Source of the DNA: Streptomyces himalayensis subsp. himalayensis
GTDB lineage: Bacteria > Actinomycetota > Actinomycetes > Streptomycetales > Streptomycetaceae
Assembly (NCBI RefSeq): GCF_013778455.1
Contig: NZ_JACEHE010000007.1
Coordinates: forward strand, 1 to 64,000
Direction: 5' to 3'
Length of the DNA stretch: 64,000 nucleotides
Both the position numbers and the translations under genes were made by a program. Below, in pieces: positions 46,837 to 55,709 of this stretch (its first letter is position 1; each line of letters begins with the position of its first letter). Under the pieces are notes generated by a model. It saw nothing but the letters and a program-made list of their open reading frames with translations. It did not search any database and was not told where the DNA came from.

Positions 46837-47314
46837 CGTCATGCCGGGCGAGCGCGCGTTCCAGGCGGTCGAAGCGCTCGTGCAGAGCCAGGGCGGTCTC
46901 GTCGCACATGCGGTGTGCGGCGCGTTCGGCGGCCTCGGCCGCCGCCCTGAGGTGACCCTGCCGCTTCTGCTCCCGCCCCACGAACCAGGTGGCGATCGCG
47001 GCGGTCACCATCCCGTACGTCGTGATGCCGACGGCCATGACGACGGTGGCGACGATCCGGCCCCCCAGGGTCACCGGATACAGGTCGCCGTAGCCCACGG
47101 TCGTCGCCGTCTCCACGGACCACCACAGGGCCTTCGGATACGTCGTGATGCCGGCCCCCGGAGCGCCCCGCTCGGCGGCAACCACAGCCCAGGAGCCCAT
47201 GAGCATGGTGACGGCCAGCACCACGGTCGCACCGCCCGCCGCCTTGAGATGGAGCGAGCGGCCTTCCCGGCCGAGCAGCGACTCGACCACCTTGGCGAGG
47301 AACCCGGGCAGCAT
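46814..47314 (-). CDS. two-helix ion channel family protein
   Basis: 166 aa. Two transmembrane helices flank a pore loop with the potassium selectivity signature TATTVGYGDLYP. A C-terminal coiled coil follows (RAAAEAAERAAHRMCDETA). One subunit of a tetrameric K+ channel without regulatory RCK domain. ATG 47314 has AGGA 8 nt upstream; an in-frame GTG at 47347 is possible. Confidence 0.88.
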   Translation of the reverse strand: MLPGFLAKVVESLLGREGRSLHLKAAGGATVVLAVTMLMGSWAVVAAERGAPGAGITTYPKALWWSVETATTVGYGDLYPVTLGGRIVATVVMAVGITTYGMVTAAIATWFVGREQKRQGHLRAAAEAAERAAHRMCDETALALHERFDRLERALARHDGGGGGHG

Positions 47315-47489
47315 GCCCGGGATCCTGCGGTACGGGGCTCGGTGCACCGCACGAGGCGCGCCTCCTGACCGGCGGCTGCCACCCGATCGGGCGGGCACGG
47401 CCACCACTCGTACGGACCCGCGCGGTGGTGGGCACCGGCAGCCGGTGGTGGGTTGGGAGCAGACACCGCGCACGGAGGAGGCACCCGAG

Positions 47490-48251
47490 ATGACCCACGC
47501 AGCCCGCGTATCCCATGGCCTGGCGACGGCGCTGGCCACAACGGCCCTGATGGCGACGGCGGCGTGCTCGGGCGCGAGTGAGGCCTCGGTTGTGGCCGCA
47601 CCGACCCCGACGCCCTCCCCGCTCACTGAGGCCCAGGCGGAGACCGCCCTGATCGGCGCCTCCGACCTCGGGTCGCCGTGGGAGCAGACCGACGAGGACG
47701 CCGCCCACGACGGGCTGCTCGAGGGCGAGGCGGAGGGCAGCGAGGACTGCCAGAAGTTCCTCGACCGGCTGGAGGACGGCGATCTGCTGGGCGAGGAGAC
47801 CTCGACGGACGCCTCCCGTGTGTTCTACGACAACGCGAACGAGTCGTACCTGGACTACAAGGTCGCGGCGTACGAGAACGCGGCCGACGTGCAGAAGGAG
47901 ATGGACTGGCTGAAGAAGCTGCCCCAGACCTGCGACCAGTTCACGGCCAAGGTGGGCCCCGACGACACGGACGCCACCGTGCAGGTCATCGAGTTCGCGC
48001 TGCCGGACGCCGGGGACGACCACATCGGCCTGCACACGACGCTGACCACGAAGGTGGAGGGCGTCGACGCCACCCTCACCCTCGACTCCGCGGCCGTGCT
48101 CATGGGCCCGAACGGCATCACCTTCACCAACGGCGGGCTGCAGGGCGCGGAGCGGAACGCCACCGAACAGGCCGCGAAACTGGGCAGTCAGCGACTGCAG
48201 CAGGTGATGGAGGGCAAGACACCGGCGGAGACCCCCGGCGAACAGGACTGA
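47490..48251 (+). CDS. lipoprotein with sensor-like extracytoplasmic domain
   Basis: 253 aa. Signal peptide with lipobox (ATAAC). LTEAQAETALIGASDLGSPW and FLDRLEDGDLL resemble the extracytoplasmic sensor-like domains found in streptomycete and mycobacterial lipoproteins (PknH sensor-like). Conserved Cys residues in the mature part (EDCQKF; QTCDQF) could form a disulphide. GGAGGAG precedes ATG 47490. Followed by a repeat array. Confidence 0.8.
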   Translation: MTHAARVSHGLATALATTALMATAACSGASEASVVAAPTPTPSPLTEAQAETALIGASDLGSPWEQTDEDAAHDGLLEGEAEGSEDCQKFLDRLEDGDLLGEETSTDASRVFYDNANESYLDYKVAAYENAADVQKEMDWLKKLPQTCDQFTAKVGPDDTDATVQVIEFALPDAGDDHIGLHTTLTTKVEGVDATLTLDSAAVLMGPNGITFTNGGLQGAERNATEQAAKLGSQRLQQVMEGKTPAETPGEQD

Positions 48252-48318
48252 CCAACGGACGGGCGGCCGCACAGGCACGCACGACCTCCGACAGGCAGGT
48301 GGCACGTGGGACTGCCAG

Positions 48319-48477
48319 CAGGCACGTAGGCCGGCAGGCACGTAGGCCGACAGGCACGTAGGACTGGCCGACAGGCACGTAGGCCGGCAGGCACGTAGGA
48401 CTGGCCGACAGGCATGTGGCCGGCAGGCACGTAGGACTGGCCGGCAGGCACGTAGGACGCTCCCGCAGGCACGTAGG
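48319..48477. repeat. CAGGCACGTAGG array, nine copies in 16- and 21-bp units
   Basis: Starts at 48319, 48335, 48351, 48372, 48388, 48409 (CATGTGG variant), 48424, 48445, 48466. The spacing alternates 16, 16, 21, 16, 21, 15, 21, 21. It fills the gap between the lipoprotein and phosphatase genes. Confidence 0.95.
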
Positions 48478-48522
48478 ACTGGCCCGGAGGCAAGGCCGGC
48501 CACAGGCAGGGCTGACCGGCAG

Positions 48523-51474
48523 TCACGGCAGAGGCTGCTCCGTCCAGATGCTCTTGCCCTTCGCGAAATAGCGCGTGCCCCAGCGCTGTGAGAGCGCCGC
48601 GATCAGTTGCAGGCCGCGGCCGCCCTCGTCGGTGTCCCGGGCGCGGCGGATGCGGGGCGTGGTCGGACTGCCGTCGGTGACCTCGCAGATCAGGGAACGG
48701 CTCTTCAGCAACCGCAGCTGGATGGGGCCTCTCGCATGCCGGACCACGTTGCCGACCAGTTCGCTGGCGAGCAGTTCCGTGGTGTCGACAAGGCCGTCGA
48801 GGCGCCAGTCGGTGAGCTGCTGCCGGACATGGTCCCTCGCCTGGCCGGCGGCTATCGGGGCCTCCGGCAGCCACCACGACGCCACGTCACCGTCCGGCAG
48901 GGCATGCGTGCGGGCCACCAGCAGGGCGGTGTCATCGCTGGTCTGCTCCTGGGCGGGGACGAGAGCCGAGGTGAGCGTGTCGCACAGCTGCTCAAGGTGC
49001 AGCGCCTCGCGTGACGGATGTACGGCGGTCCGGTCGAACCCTTCGGGGGGCGGGGCGGCGGTGGCGGTGGCGAGGACGCGGGAGAGATGGCTCATGCCGC
49101 TGTCGATGTCGCGGTGCGCCGACTCCACGAGGCCGTCGGTGTACATGACCAGCAAACTCCCGTCCGGCACCGTCACCTCGGTCGTCTCGAAGGGCGGCGT
49201 CGCCGCGCCGAGCGGCGGGTCCGTCGCCAGTGCGGGGAAGTGCACACTGCCGTCCGGATGGACGAGGGCCGGGGGCGGGTGTCCCGCGCAGCCGAAGGTG
49301 CAGACGCGGCTGACGGGGTCGTAGACGACGTACAGACAAGTGGCGTAGAAGTCGACGCCCAGATCGCTGACCACGTCGTTGAGGTGGGACAGCACCTCGT
49401 CGGGGGGCAGCTCGAGACCGGCCAGGGTGTGGACGGCGGTCCGCAGGCGCCCCATGGTGGCGGCCTCGGACAACCCGTGGCCCATCACGTCGCCGATCAC
49501 CAGGCAGACCCGGTCGGCCGACAGCGGTATCACGTCGTACCAGTCGCCGCCCACGTCCAGCCCCGCGGTGGCCGGGAGATAGCGTGCGGCCACCGTGACG
49601 GCGGGCAGCGAGGGCAGCTCCTGGGGCAGCAGACCGCGCTGCAGCTCCTGCGCGCGGACGTGCTCCGCGTCGTACAGCCTGGCCCGCTCCAGCGCCTGGG
49701 CGACGAGTCCGCTGAGCGCGGTCAGCAGGGCTCTGTCCTCGTCGCCGAACCGGCGCGGCTGGGGAAAGGAGATCACACAGCAGCCGATGGGCTGCCCGGA
49801 GACGATCAGGGGCAGGAAGGCCCACGCGTGCTTCCCGCCCTCGAAGGCGGCCTCGGCGAAGTGCGGATACCGATGGCGCATCTCCGTCCTGGAGGAGATG
49901 TACTGCGGAGCGCCGGCAAGGATGGCGTCATTGTTCGGCGTCGTCTCCCTGAGACGGATCCGGTCGGGGACTTTGAACAGGAACTCCCTGCCGTATCCGA
50001 CGCCTCCCACGACCCGCAGGGAGTCGCCCTCCACCATTTGGACGACCAGCCCGTCGGCGCGGAACGGGGGCAGCACCCGCTCCGCGACGGCCGTCACCAC
50101 ATCCTGCACGCTGACCGCTTGGGCGAGCGCGGCGTTGAGCTGCCCGACGCGTGCGGTGCGCTCGGCGGCAGCGCGCTCGGCCGCCATGCGCCGCTCCTCC
50201 GCCAGCCGCTTGTCGGTCACGTCGGTGAAGTAGACCGTCAGGCCGTCCGGCACCGGGACCAGGCGCATGTGATACCAGCGATGGTCGGTCGGCCACAGGA
50301 CGTCGAACCCGGTCGGGACCCTGTCGGCGACGGCCTGCCGGCAGCGTTCCTCCAGCCATGCGACCGGAATGCCCGGGAGCGCCCACAGCAGCTTCCCGAT
50401 GAGGCTCTGCCAAGGGCCGAGCAGCCGCTCGGCCTGCAGGTTCACATACACGATGCGCAGGTCCTCGCCCATCGCCAGGAACGCGTCGCTCATGTGCCGC
50501 AGGGCGCGTCCCACGGAGTCCATGGCGATCCGCTGGTTGGTGGTGTCCCAGAGCGTGCCGGCCATGACCGCCGGCTCGCCGTCCTCGCCGAGCAGCACCT
50601 GGCCGCGCGCCTCTACCCAGCGGACTGTGCCGTCGGGGCGGCAGACCCGGTACTCCGTGGCCGAGTAGCCGCGTTTCTCGATGGCTTCCCGCAGGTCGGC
50701 CTGCACCCGGGACAGGTCTTCGGGGTGCAGGAGTTCCATGAACGTGTCGAGCCGCCCGTGGAAGATCTCCGGGTCGAAGCCGAAGAGCTGCATCGTCATC
50801 TCGTCCCAGTTCAGCCGCCCGGTACGCAGATCCAGGTCCCACGTACCGACCTGGGCCGTCCTCAGCGCCTGCTGGAACCGCGGATGTGTCCACTCCTTCT
50901 CGTCGCCGGACCAGGCCGGGTCCACCGTGCGCGCCGTGGGCGGGCCGGGATTCCGCAGCCGCTCGGACACCCACCCGGCGACCGTTTCCAGGAACGCACG
51001 TTGTACGGCCGAAGGGGGGCCGGGCGCGGTGGTGACGACCGACAGGACTCCGAACGGGCCGCCCGGCGCCGGCAGCGGCACGGCCGCCATCCCCGTACCG
51101 CCGGGGAAGGGGTCGGCGTCCTCCGCGTCGCGGAGCGCCGGAAGCCAGACGAAAGTGCCCTCGCGCAGGGCTCGCGCTGGGACGGTCTGGTCCTGCCGGG
51201 TGACGATCTCCCATGCCTTCGTGACCTCGCGGGGCAACCCGGTCACCGTCACCAGGTCCAGTCGGTCGCTCTCGCCGGGAACCCGCTGCAGATGGACCAT
51301 GCCGCCCAGCCCACCGAGATCGGCCACGGCATGGTGCAGCACCAGCCTCAGCACCTCGACGCCGGTGTGCTCGTCGCCGAGTTGCGTGAGCACCCGCATC
51401 CGGGCGGCCTCCGGCAACTCCGTCGCCGTCCGCGCCGGAGCCTGCGGAGATCCCAGGGGCCGGTTCTCAGTCAT
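48523..51474 (-). CDS. multi-sensor SpoIIE-type phosphatase with anti-sigma-like ATPase domain
   Basis: 983 aa. Order: GAF (about 30-175), PAS (200-315: FGFDPEIFHGRL), second PAS (330-420: DLRIVYVNLQAERLL), GAF (445-600), PP2C/SpoIIE phosphatase (625-830: DVGGDWYDVIPL, VIGDVMGHG), HATPase_c of the anti-sigma type (860-983: LLASELVGNVVRHA, DEGGRGLQLIAAL). It would control a sigma factor through an anti-anti-sigma protein. Start chosen at MTENRPLG; an in-frame GTG at 51516 would add 14 residues. Confidence 0.93.
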   Translation of the reverse strand: MTENRPLGSPQAPARTATELPEAARMRVLTQLGDEHTGVEVLRLVLHHAVADLGGLGGMVHLQRVPGESDRLDLVTVTGLPREVTKAWEIVTRQDQTVPARALREGTFVWLPALRDAEDADPFPGGTGMAAVPLPAPGGPFGVLSVVTTAPGPPSAVQRAFLETVAGWVSERLRNPGPPTARTVDPAWSGDEKEWTHPRFQQALRTAQVGTWDLDLRTGRLNWDEMTMQLFGFDPEIFHGRLDTFMELLHPEDLSRVQADLREAIEKRGYSATEYRVCRPDGTVRWVEARGQVLLGEDGEPAVMAGTLWDTTNQRIAMDSVGRALRHMSDAFLAMGEDLRIVYVNLQAERLLGPWQSLIGKLLWALPGIPVAWLEERCRQAVADRVPTGFDVLWPTDHRWYHMRLVPVPDGLTVYFTDVTDKRLAEERRMAAERAAAERTARVGQLNAALAQAVSVQDVVTAVAERVLPPFRADGLVVQMVEGDSLRVVGGVGYGREFLFKVPDRIRLRETTPNNDAILAGAPQYISSRTEMRHRYPHFAEAAFEGGKHAWAFLPLIVSGQPIGCCVISFPQPRRFGDEDRALLTALSGLVAQALERARLYDAEHVRAQELQRGLLPQELPSLPAVTVAARYLPATAGLDVGGDWYDVIPLSADRVCLVIGDVMGHGLSEAATMGRLRTAVHTLAGLELPPDEVLSHLNDVVSDLGVDFYATCLYVVYDPVSRVCTFGCAGHPPPALVHPDGSVHFPALATDPPLGAATPPFETTEVTVPDGSLLVMYTDGLVESAHRDIDSGMSHLSRVLATATAAPPPEGFDRTAVHPSREALHLEQLCDTLTSALVPAQEQTSDDTALLVARTHALPDGDVASWWLPEAPIAAGQARDHVRQQLTDWRLDGLVDTTELLASELVGNVVRHARGPIQLRLLKSRSLICEVTDGSPTTPRIRRARDTDEGGRGLQLIAALSQRWGTRYFAKGKSIWTEQPLP

Positions 51475-51974
51475 GTGACCGGCGCTCTTCCGGGCTCGCG
51501 ATGACCACAGGATCACTATGCGCTGTGCGGGGACGAAGGGGGAACCTCCGGTGGTCCCGGGGTTCGGGGACGACCTGCGGGTTCCGGGGCGTGGACCTGC
51601 AGGTCGTCGCTGAATCCCGGATCTGCTGGTGCGGGGATTCGGCGGTGTGGGTTCGCTCGTCCGTTCGTGGGTTGGTGGCTCTGCGGTGGGTCCGCGGCGA
51701 TGGGTTCGCGCGGCGGCGGGTCAGCGGTGGCGGTCAGCGGCGGCGGGTCAGCGGTGGCGGTCAGCGGCGGCGGGTCCGCGGCGGTGCGGGCGCGACTCGG
51801 GACGCCTTGGCGGTGCGGGCGCGACTCGGGACGCCTTGGCGGCGCGCCATCCTTTCCTGCGGCTCAGGGCCGTCTGCGGTCAGGCCTTCCTGTGGCTCAG
51901 GGGCCTACTTACCTACTGCGGCTCAGGGCCTACTGACCTACTGCGCCTCAGTGCCCGCCAGGGCAATGCCGCAT
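51475..51974. other. 500-bp intergenic region with nested tandem repeats
   Basis: Upstream of the phosphatase gene. Its own start region carries no clear RBS. The middle is occupied by repeats at 51721-51774 and 51781-51838 and a CTGCGGCTCAGGGCCTACT-type repeat at about 51880-51950. No gene. Confidence 0.65.
51721..51838. repeat. 27-bp x2 and 29-bp x2 tandem repeats
   Basis: 27-bp units at 51721-51747 and 51748-51774; exact 29-bp units at 51781-51809 and 51810-51838 (GCGGTGCGGGCGCGACTCGG start). Confidence 0.9.
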
Positions 51975-53108
51975 TCAGCGCCCGCGCAGGCGATGGCGCT
52001 TGCACCACGCCACCACGGCCCCGGCCAGGCCCGTCACCGCGATGAACCCCATCGCGATCAGGAAGACGGGCGACGTCGGCGTGGAGGCGCGGGCGCCCGC
52101 CACGACGTACGCAGCCGTGTTGGGGATCGATCCGAGCGCCGTGGCGAGCAGGAACGGCGTCCAGCCCATGCGGGACACAGCCGCGCAGTAGTTCGCGGCC
52201 CAGAACGGGATGCCGGGGAAGAGCCGAGCGGCCAGCATCGACCGGAAGCCGTGCCTGCTCAGCTGACCGTCAGCGGCCTTCAGCCAGCGGGCCCTGAGCA
52301 GCGGTCGCAGCGCGTCCTGCCCCAGCACACGCCCGAGTCCGAAGGCGGCGCCGGCGCCGATCACCGTTCCCACGAGCGCGGCGCCGAGCCCCAGCTCGGA
52401 GCCGAACAGGGCGCCCGCCGCCAGGTTGAGCAGCGGCCGCGGGACGAAGGCGATGGTGCACACGCCGTACGCCACCGCGAAGACGACGACCGCGGCCGCG
52501 CCGTTCACCTTCGGCGGCCAGCCGTCGGCCAGCAACCGGTGCGGCTCGAACAGCAGCACAGTCGTCCCCGCGGCCGCGAGCAGCACCACGAGCAGGGACA
52601 GCCGCGACCACGGGGACAGCAACACCCTGACGCAGCGCGTGGTGAGGGCCACGGGCCCGGGTGCGGCCATGACCGTGGGCGGGGTCGGGCCGACGGGCCT
52701 GGCGGCGTCGAGGGCCGTACGTCGTGGGGTCCCGTGCCGGGAGTCCCCGGAGCCCACCGCGGCCGGGGCCGCGGGGTGAGTGGCGGCGAGAGCGGCGGGC
52801 TGGGCCTCGGCGCGGTCTGCCGAATACGTGGGGTAGGGCTGGGCCTCGGCGCGGTCTGCCGGAGCCGTGGGGTCGGGCCGCGGGTCGGCGCGGTCTGCCG
52901 GATACGTGGGGTCGGGCCAGGTGTCGGGCGGGGTGCTGGTGACGGCGGTCGGCCGGGCGGCGGCGAGGGAGCTGTCCACCGGGCCCGAGCCGGGCAGGCT
53001 CGACGCGCTGTCGGTCTCCAGTCGTGCGGGATCACCGGCGGCCCGGCCCGTGTGGCGGGCGGTGGCGAGGCCGGCTGGTCGGTCGGCTGCGGGGTCGGGG
53101 TCGAGCAT
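51975..53108 (-). CDS. TVP38/TMEM64 family membrane protein
   Basis: 377 aa. The membrane part (about 150-377) contains the family centre (FVPRPLLNLAAGALFGSELG; RLFPGIPFWAANYCAAVSRM). Relatives are DedA-like lipid or ion transporters. The N-terminal 145 residues are Pro/Asp/Ala-rich with three 13-residue repeats (PTYSADRAEAQP type) encoded by a 39-bp repeat, and no RBS precedes the ATG at 53108. An internal ATG at 52670 would give a normal 231-aa protein. Confidence 0.85.
   Translation of the reverse strand: MLDPDPAADRPAGLATARHTGRAAGDPARLETDSASSLPGSGPVDSSLAAARPTAVTSTPPDTWPDPTYPADRADPRPDPTAPADRAEAQPYPTYSADRAEAQPAALAATHPAAPAAVGSGDSRHGTPRRTALDAARPVGPTPPTVMAAPGPVALTTRCVRVLLSPWSRLSLLVVLLAAAGTTVLLFEPHRLLADGWPPKVNGAAAVVVFAVAYGVCTIAFVPRPLLNLAAGALFGSELGLGAALVGTVIGAGAAFGLGRVLGQDALRPLLRARWLKAADGQLSRHGFRSMLAARLFPGIPFWAANYCAAVSRMGWTPFLLATALGSIPNTAAYVVAGARASTPTSPVFLIAMGFIAVTGLAGAVVAWCKRHRLRGR
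52797..52913. repeat. 39-bp tandem repeat, three copies, coding
   Basis: Units at 52797, 52836 and 52875, each containing CGGCGCGGTCTGCCG; in the TVP38-like frame they encode 13-residue repeats. Confidence 0.9.
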
Positions 53109-53684
53109 CCGGGGAGACTAACCGACCAAAGTGAGCAAACGCCGTATGGTACGTCTCATGTGCGCCACAGGATCGGGAACGCACATCACCGTACCCGGCA
53201 GTGGACTCGATCCTTGCAGCGGGCACTCATAGGGCGGTCGCCGGTGAACAGGAAGCGTGGCACGGGCACCCGCCCGCGGAAATTCGGTCGACGTGCCGCT
53301 AGCGCCTGAGCGATGATCGGCGACATGTTCCGGCACGCCTTCCTCGCAGCGCCGTCCGCAGTCGCGGACGCGCCGAAGGCTGCCCTCGTCGCCACCGCCG
53401 CGGCCGCACCCGCCGCGGCCGGTGTCGCCACCGCCGCGGCAACTGCCGCAGTCGCGGCGGCCGTTGCCGCGGCGGTCGTTGTCACAGCAGCAGCAGCTGC
53501 CGTCGTCGCAGTTGCAGCTGCCGCAGCGCCCCTCGACGGCGCCCGAAGCTGACCCTTCCCGGACAGTCCGGCGGACCCCGCAGGGGGAGGGTCGGCGAGG
53601 CCCTGGGGTCCCTGTCCCAACCCCGCGCTCAACGCGCCGAGTTGGGGCCACCGCTTCGCGTTCCGGAGAGGAACACAGCCAGCC
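53109..53684. other. 576-bp divergent region with Ala- or Cys-rich coding potential
   Basis: Between TVP38-like and tuf. At 53313-53552 the plus strand is open and would give 79 residues, mostly Ala (start GATGATCGGCGACATGTTC). On the minus strand another open frame across about 53330-53545 reads RCGSCNCDDGSCCCCDNDR and GRRDCGSCRGGGDTGRGGC with nearly every codon ending in C or G, the genome's coding pattern. No start codon with an RBS fits either one, so no gene is called. Confidence 0.55.
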
Positions 53685-54890
53685 ATGTCCAAGACGGCAT
53701 ACGTACGCACCAAACCGCACCTCAACATCGGCACCATGGGCCATGTCGACCACGGCAAGACCACCCTGACCGCCGCCATCACCAAGGTGCTGGCCGAGCG
53801 CGGCACCGGCACCTTCGTGCCCTTCGACCGCATCGACCGCGCGCCCGAGGAGGCCCAGCGCGGCATCACCATCAACATCGCGCACGTCGAGTACGAGACC
53901 GACACCCGCCACTACGCGCATGTCGACATGCCCGGCCACGCCGACTACGTCAAGAACATGGTCACCGGCGCGGCACAGCTGGACGGGGCGATCCTCGTCG
54001 TCTCCGCGCTCGACGGGATCATGCCGCAGACCGCGGAGCACGTACTGCTGGCCCGCCAGGTCGGCGTCGACCACATCGTCGTCGCCCTGAACAAGGCCGA
54101 CGCGGGCGACCCGGAGCTGACGGACCTCGTCGAACTGGAGGTCCGTGAGCTGCTGTCCGCGCACGGATACGGCGGCGAGTCCGTGCCCGTCGTGCGGGTG
54201 TCCGGGCTGCGTGCGCTGGAGGGCGACCCGCAGTGGACGGGGGCGATCGAGGCGCTGCTCGACGCCGTGGACACATATGTCCCGATGCCCGAGCGGTACG
54301 TGGACGCGCCGTTCCTGCTGCCCGTGGAGAACGTCCTCACCATCACGGGCCGCGGCACGGTCGTCACCGGCGCCGTCGAGCGGGGCACGGTGCGGGTCGG
54401 CGACCGCGTGCAGGTGCTCGGCGCGGACACCGAGACCGTGGTGACCGGCCTCGAGACCTTCGGCAAGCCCATGACGGAGGCTCAGGCCGGGGACAACGTG
54501 GCGCTGCTGCTGCGCGGTGTGCCGCGCGACGCCGTGCGCCGCGGCCACGTCGTCGCCGCGCCGGGCAGTGTCACGCCGAGCCGTCGCTTCACCGCCCAGG
54601 TATACGTCCTGTCGGCGCGCGAGGGCGGCCGTACGACGCCTGTCACGACCGGATACCGGCCGCAGTTCTACATCCGCACCGCGGACGTGGTCGGCGACGT
54701 CGACCTCGGCGAGACGGCGGTCGCCCGCCCCGGCGACACCGTCACCATGACGGTCGAGCTGGGCCGCGAGATCCCCCTCGAGCCGGGCCTCGGCTTCGCC
54801 ATCCGCGAGGGTGGACGCACGGTCGGAGCCGGGACGGTCACGACGGTCGGCGACGCGGACACGGTCGCGGCCGCACCGGCGGCGGTCTGA
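53685..54890 (+). CDS. tuf3: elongation factor Tu, divergent paralogue
   Basis: 401 aa, complete three-domain EF-Tu. GTPase motifs: GHVDHGKT (19-26), RGITIN (59-64), DMPGH (81-85; the usual Cys is Met82), NKAD (136-139); catalytic His85 kept. The C-terminus ends in an Ala/Asp tail after [10 protein letters not shown] instead of the normal short Val/Lys end. This matches the atypical tuf3 of streptomycetes rather than the main tuf1, which would be linked to fusA. It may support translation under stress or give elfamycin resistance (inference). Confidence 0.9.
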   Translation: MSKTAYVRTKPHLNIGTMGHVDHGKTTLTAAITKVLAERGTGTFVPFDRIDRAPEEAQRGITINIAHVEYETDTRHYAHVDMPGHADYVKNMVTGAAQLDGAILVVSALDGIMPQTAEHVLLARQVGVDHIVVALNKADAGDPELTDLVELEVRELLSAHGYGGESVPVVRVSGLRALEGDPQWTGAIEALLDAVDTYVPMPERYVDAPFLLPVENVLTITGRGTVVTGAVERGTVRVGDRVQVLGADTETVVTGLETFGKPMTEAQAGDNVALLLRGVPRDAVRRGHVVAAPGSVTPSRRFTAQVYVLSAREGGRTTPVTTGYRPQFYIRTADVVGDVDLGETAVARPGDTVTMTVELGREIPLEPGLGFAIREGGRTVGAGTVTTVGDADTVAAAPAAV

Positions 54891-55709
54891 CGGCGGGTGC
54901 CGGGGAGCCGACGGTCAGGCGGTGATGAGAGCCGACGGTCAGGCGGGCGGAAGTCGACAGTCCGGCGGGGCGGAGTCGACCCCGGCAGTCGGGAGTCGAC
55001 AGCCCGTTGGCGGGTGTGCCCGTCCTCAGAGCGGGGGACGGGCACGCCATGCGGATCCGCGCATTCGTCCACGGATCCGTCCGCGCCGATCCCGCCGGGC
55101 CTCGCGCGGGGGCCCAGCGGACGCGGCTGTTGGAGAGCCACCGGTACGTACTCCGCTGGCGCGCGCAGCGCCTCTGATTGGCTTAGTGATGCCTCGGCGG
55201 CCCGGCCACGGCCCCCGCGGGCCAGAGCCCGGAGGGCGGTGGCCGCGTGAGTGCTCTGCCCAGCGGCGGCGACGCGGACGCGGCGCCCAAGCCCGCCGGG
55301 CGACGGCGGCCGTGCCGGGCCTCCACCGCCGTCAGAGCCCGCTCCGCACCGACCTCGCCGAGGCCGCCGAGGACCCCGGCCACCGGGTCGGCCTACGTGC
55401 GGCCCAGCAGGCCAGTTCCCCGGGCGCATGGCCCCGGGTTGGCCGAGCACCCGTTCGGGCAGGTTCAGCGCGGCGGCGGCGATGGTCGCGGCCTCAATCG
55501 CCTTGTCGAGCGTGGCGCACTTGCCCGCCTTGTCGAGCGTGGCGCCCTTGCCGGTGGCGACGCGCTGGTCGTTCTCGACCTGGTCGCGCCGGCCTGATGG
55601 GCTGCGAGCCCCGAGGACGAGGCCGCGCCCCACCCGTCCGTGCGCCGGACCGCCGAGACGGCGCGCCGTAGGAGACAGCAGCGGGAGCCGGCGCGCGCAC
55701 AATGGAGCC
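54891..55709. other. 819-bp region without a recognised gene
   Basis: Holds a duplicated GCCGACGGTCAGGCGG string (about 54907-54948), low-complexity Arg/Pro-coding DNA, and the 27-bp repeat at 55501-55554. Open frames exist on both strands but none shows a family pattern; AEAAEDPGHRVG-like strings suggest decayed coding sequence. Nothing is called. Confidence 0.5.
55501..55554. repeat. 27-bp tandem repeat, two copies
   Basis: CCTTGTCGAGCGTGGCGCAC and 7 more bases, repeated once with two mismatches (55501-55527 and 55528-55554). Confidence 0.85.

Noticed and set aside
55180-55680. possible transposase or enzyme remnant between tuf and the spermidine-synthase-like gene
   Set aside because: Open frames on both strands but none gives a recognisable motif; reported only as an unexplained region.
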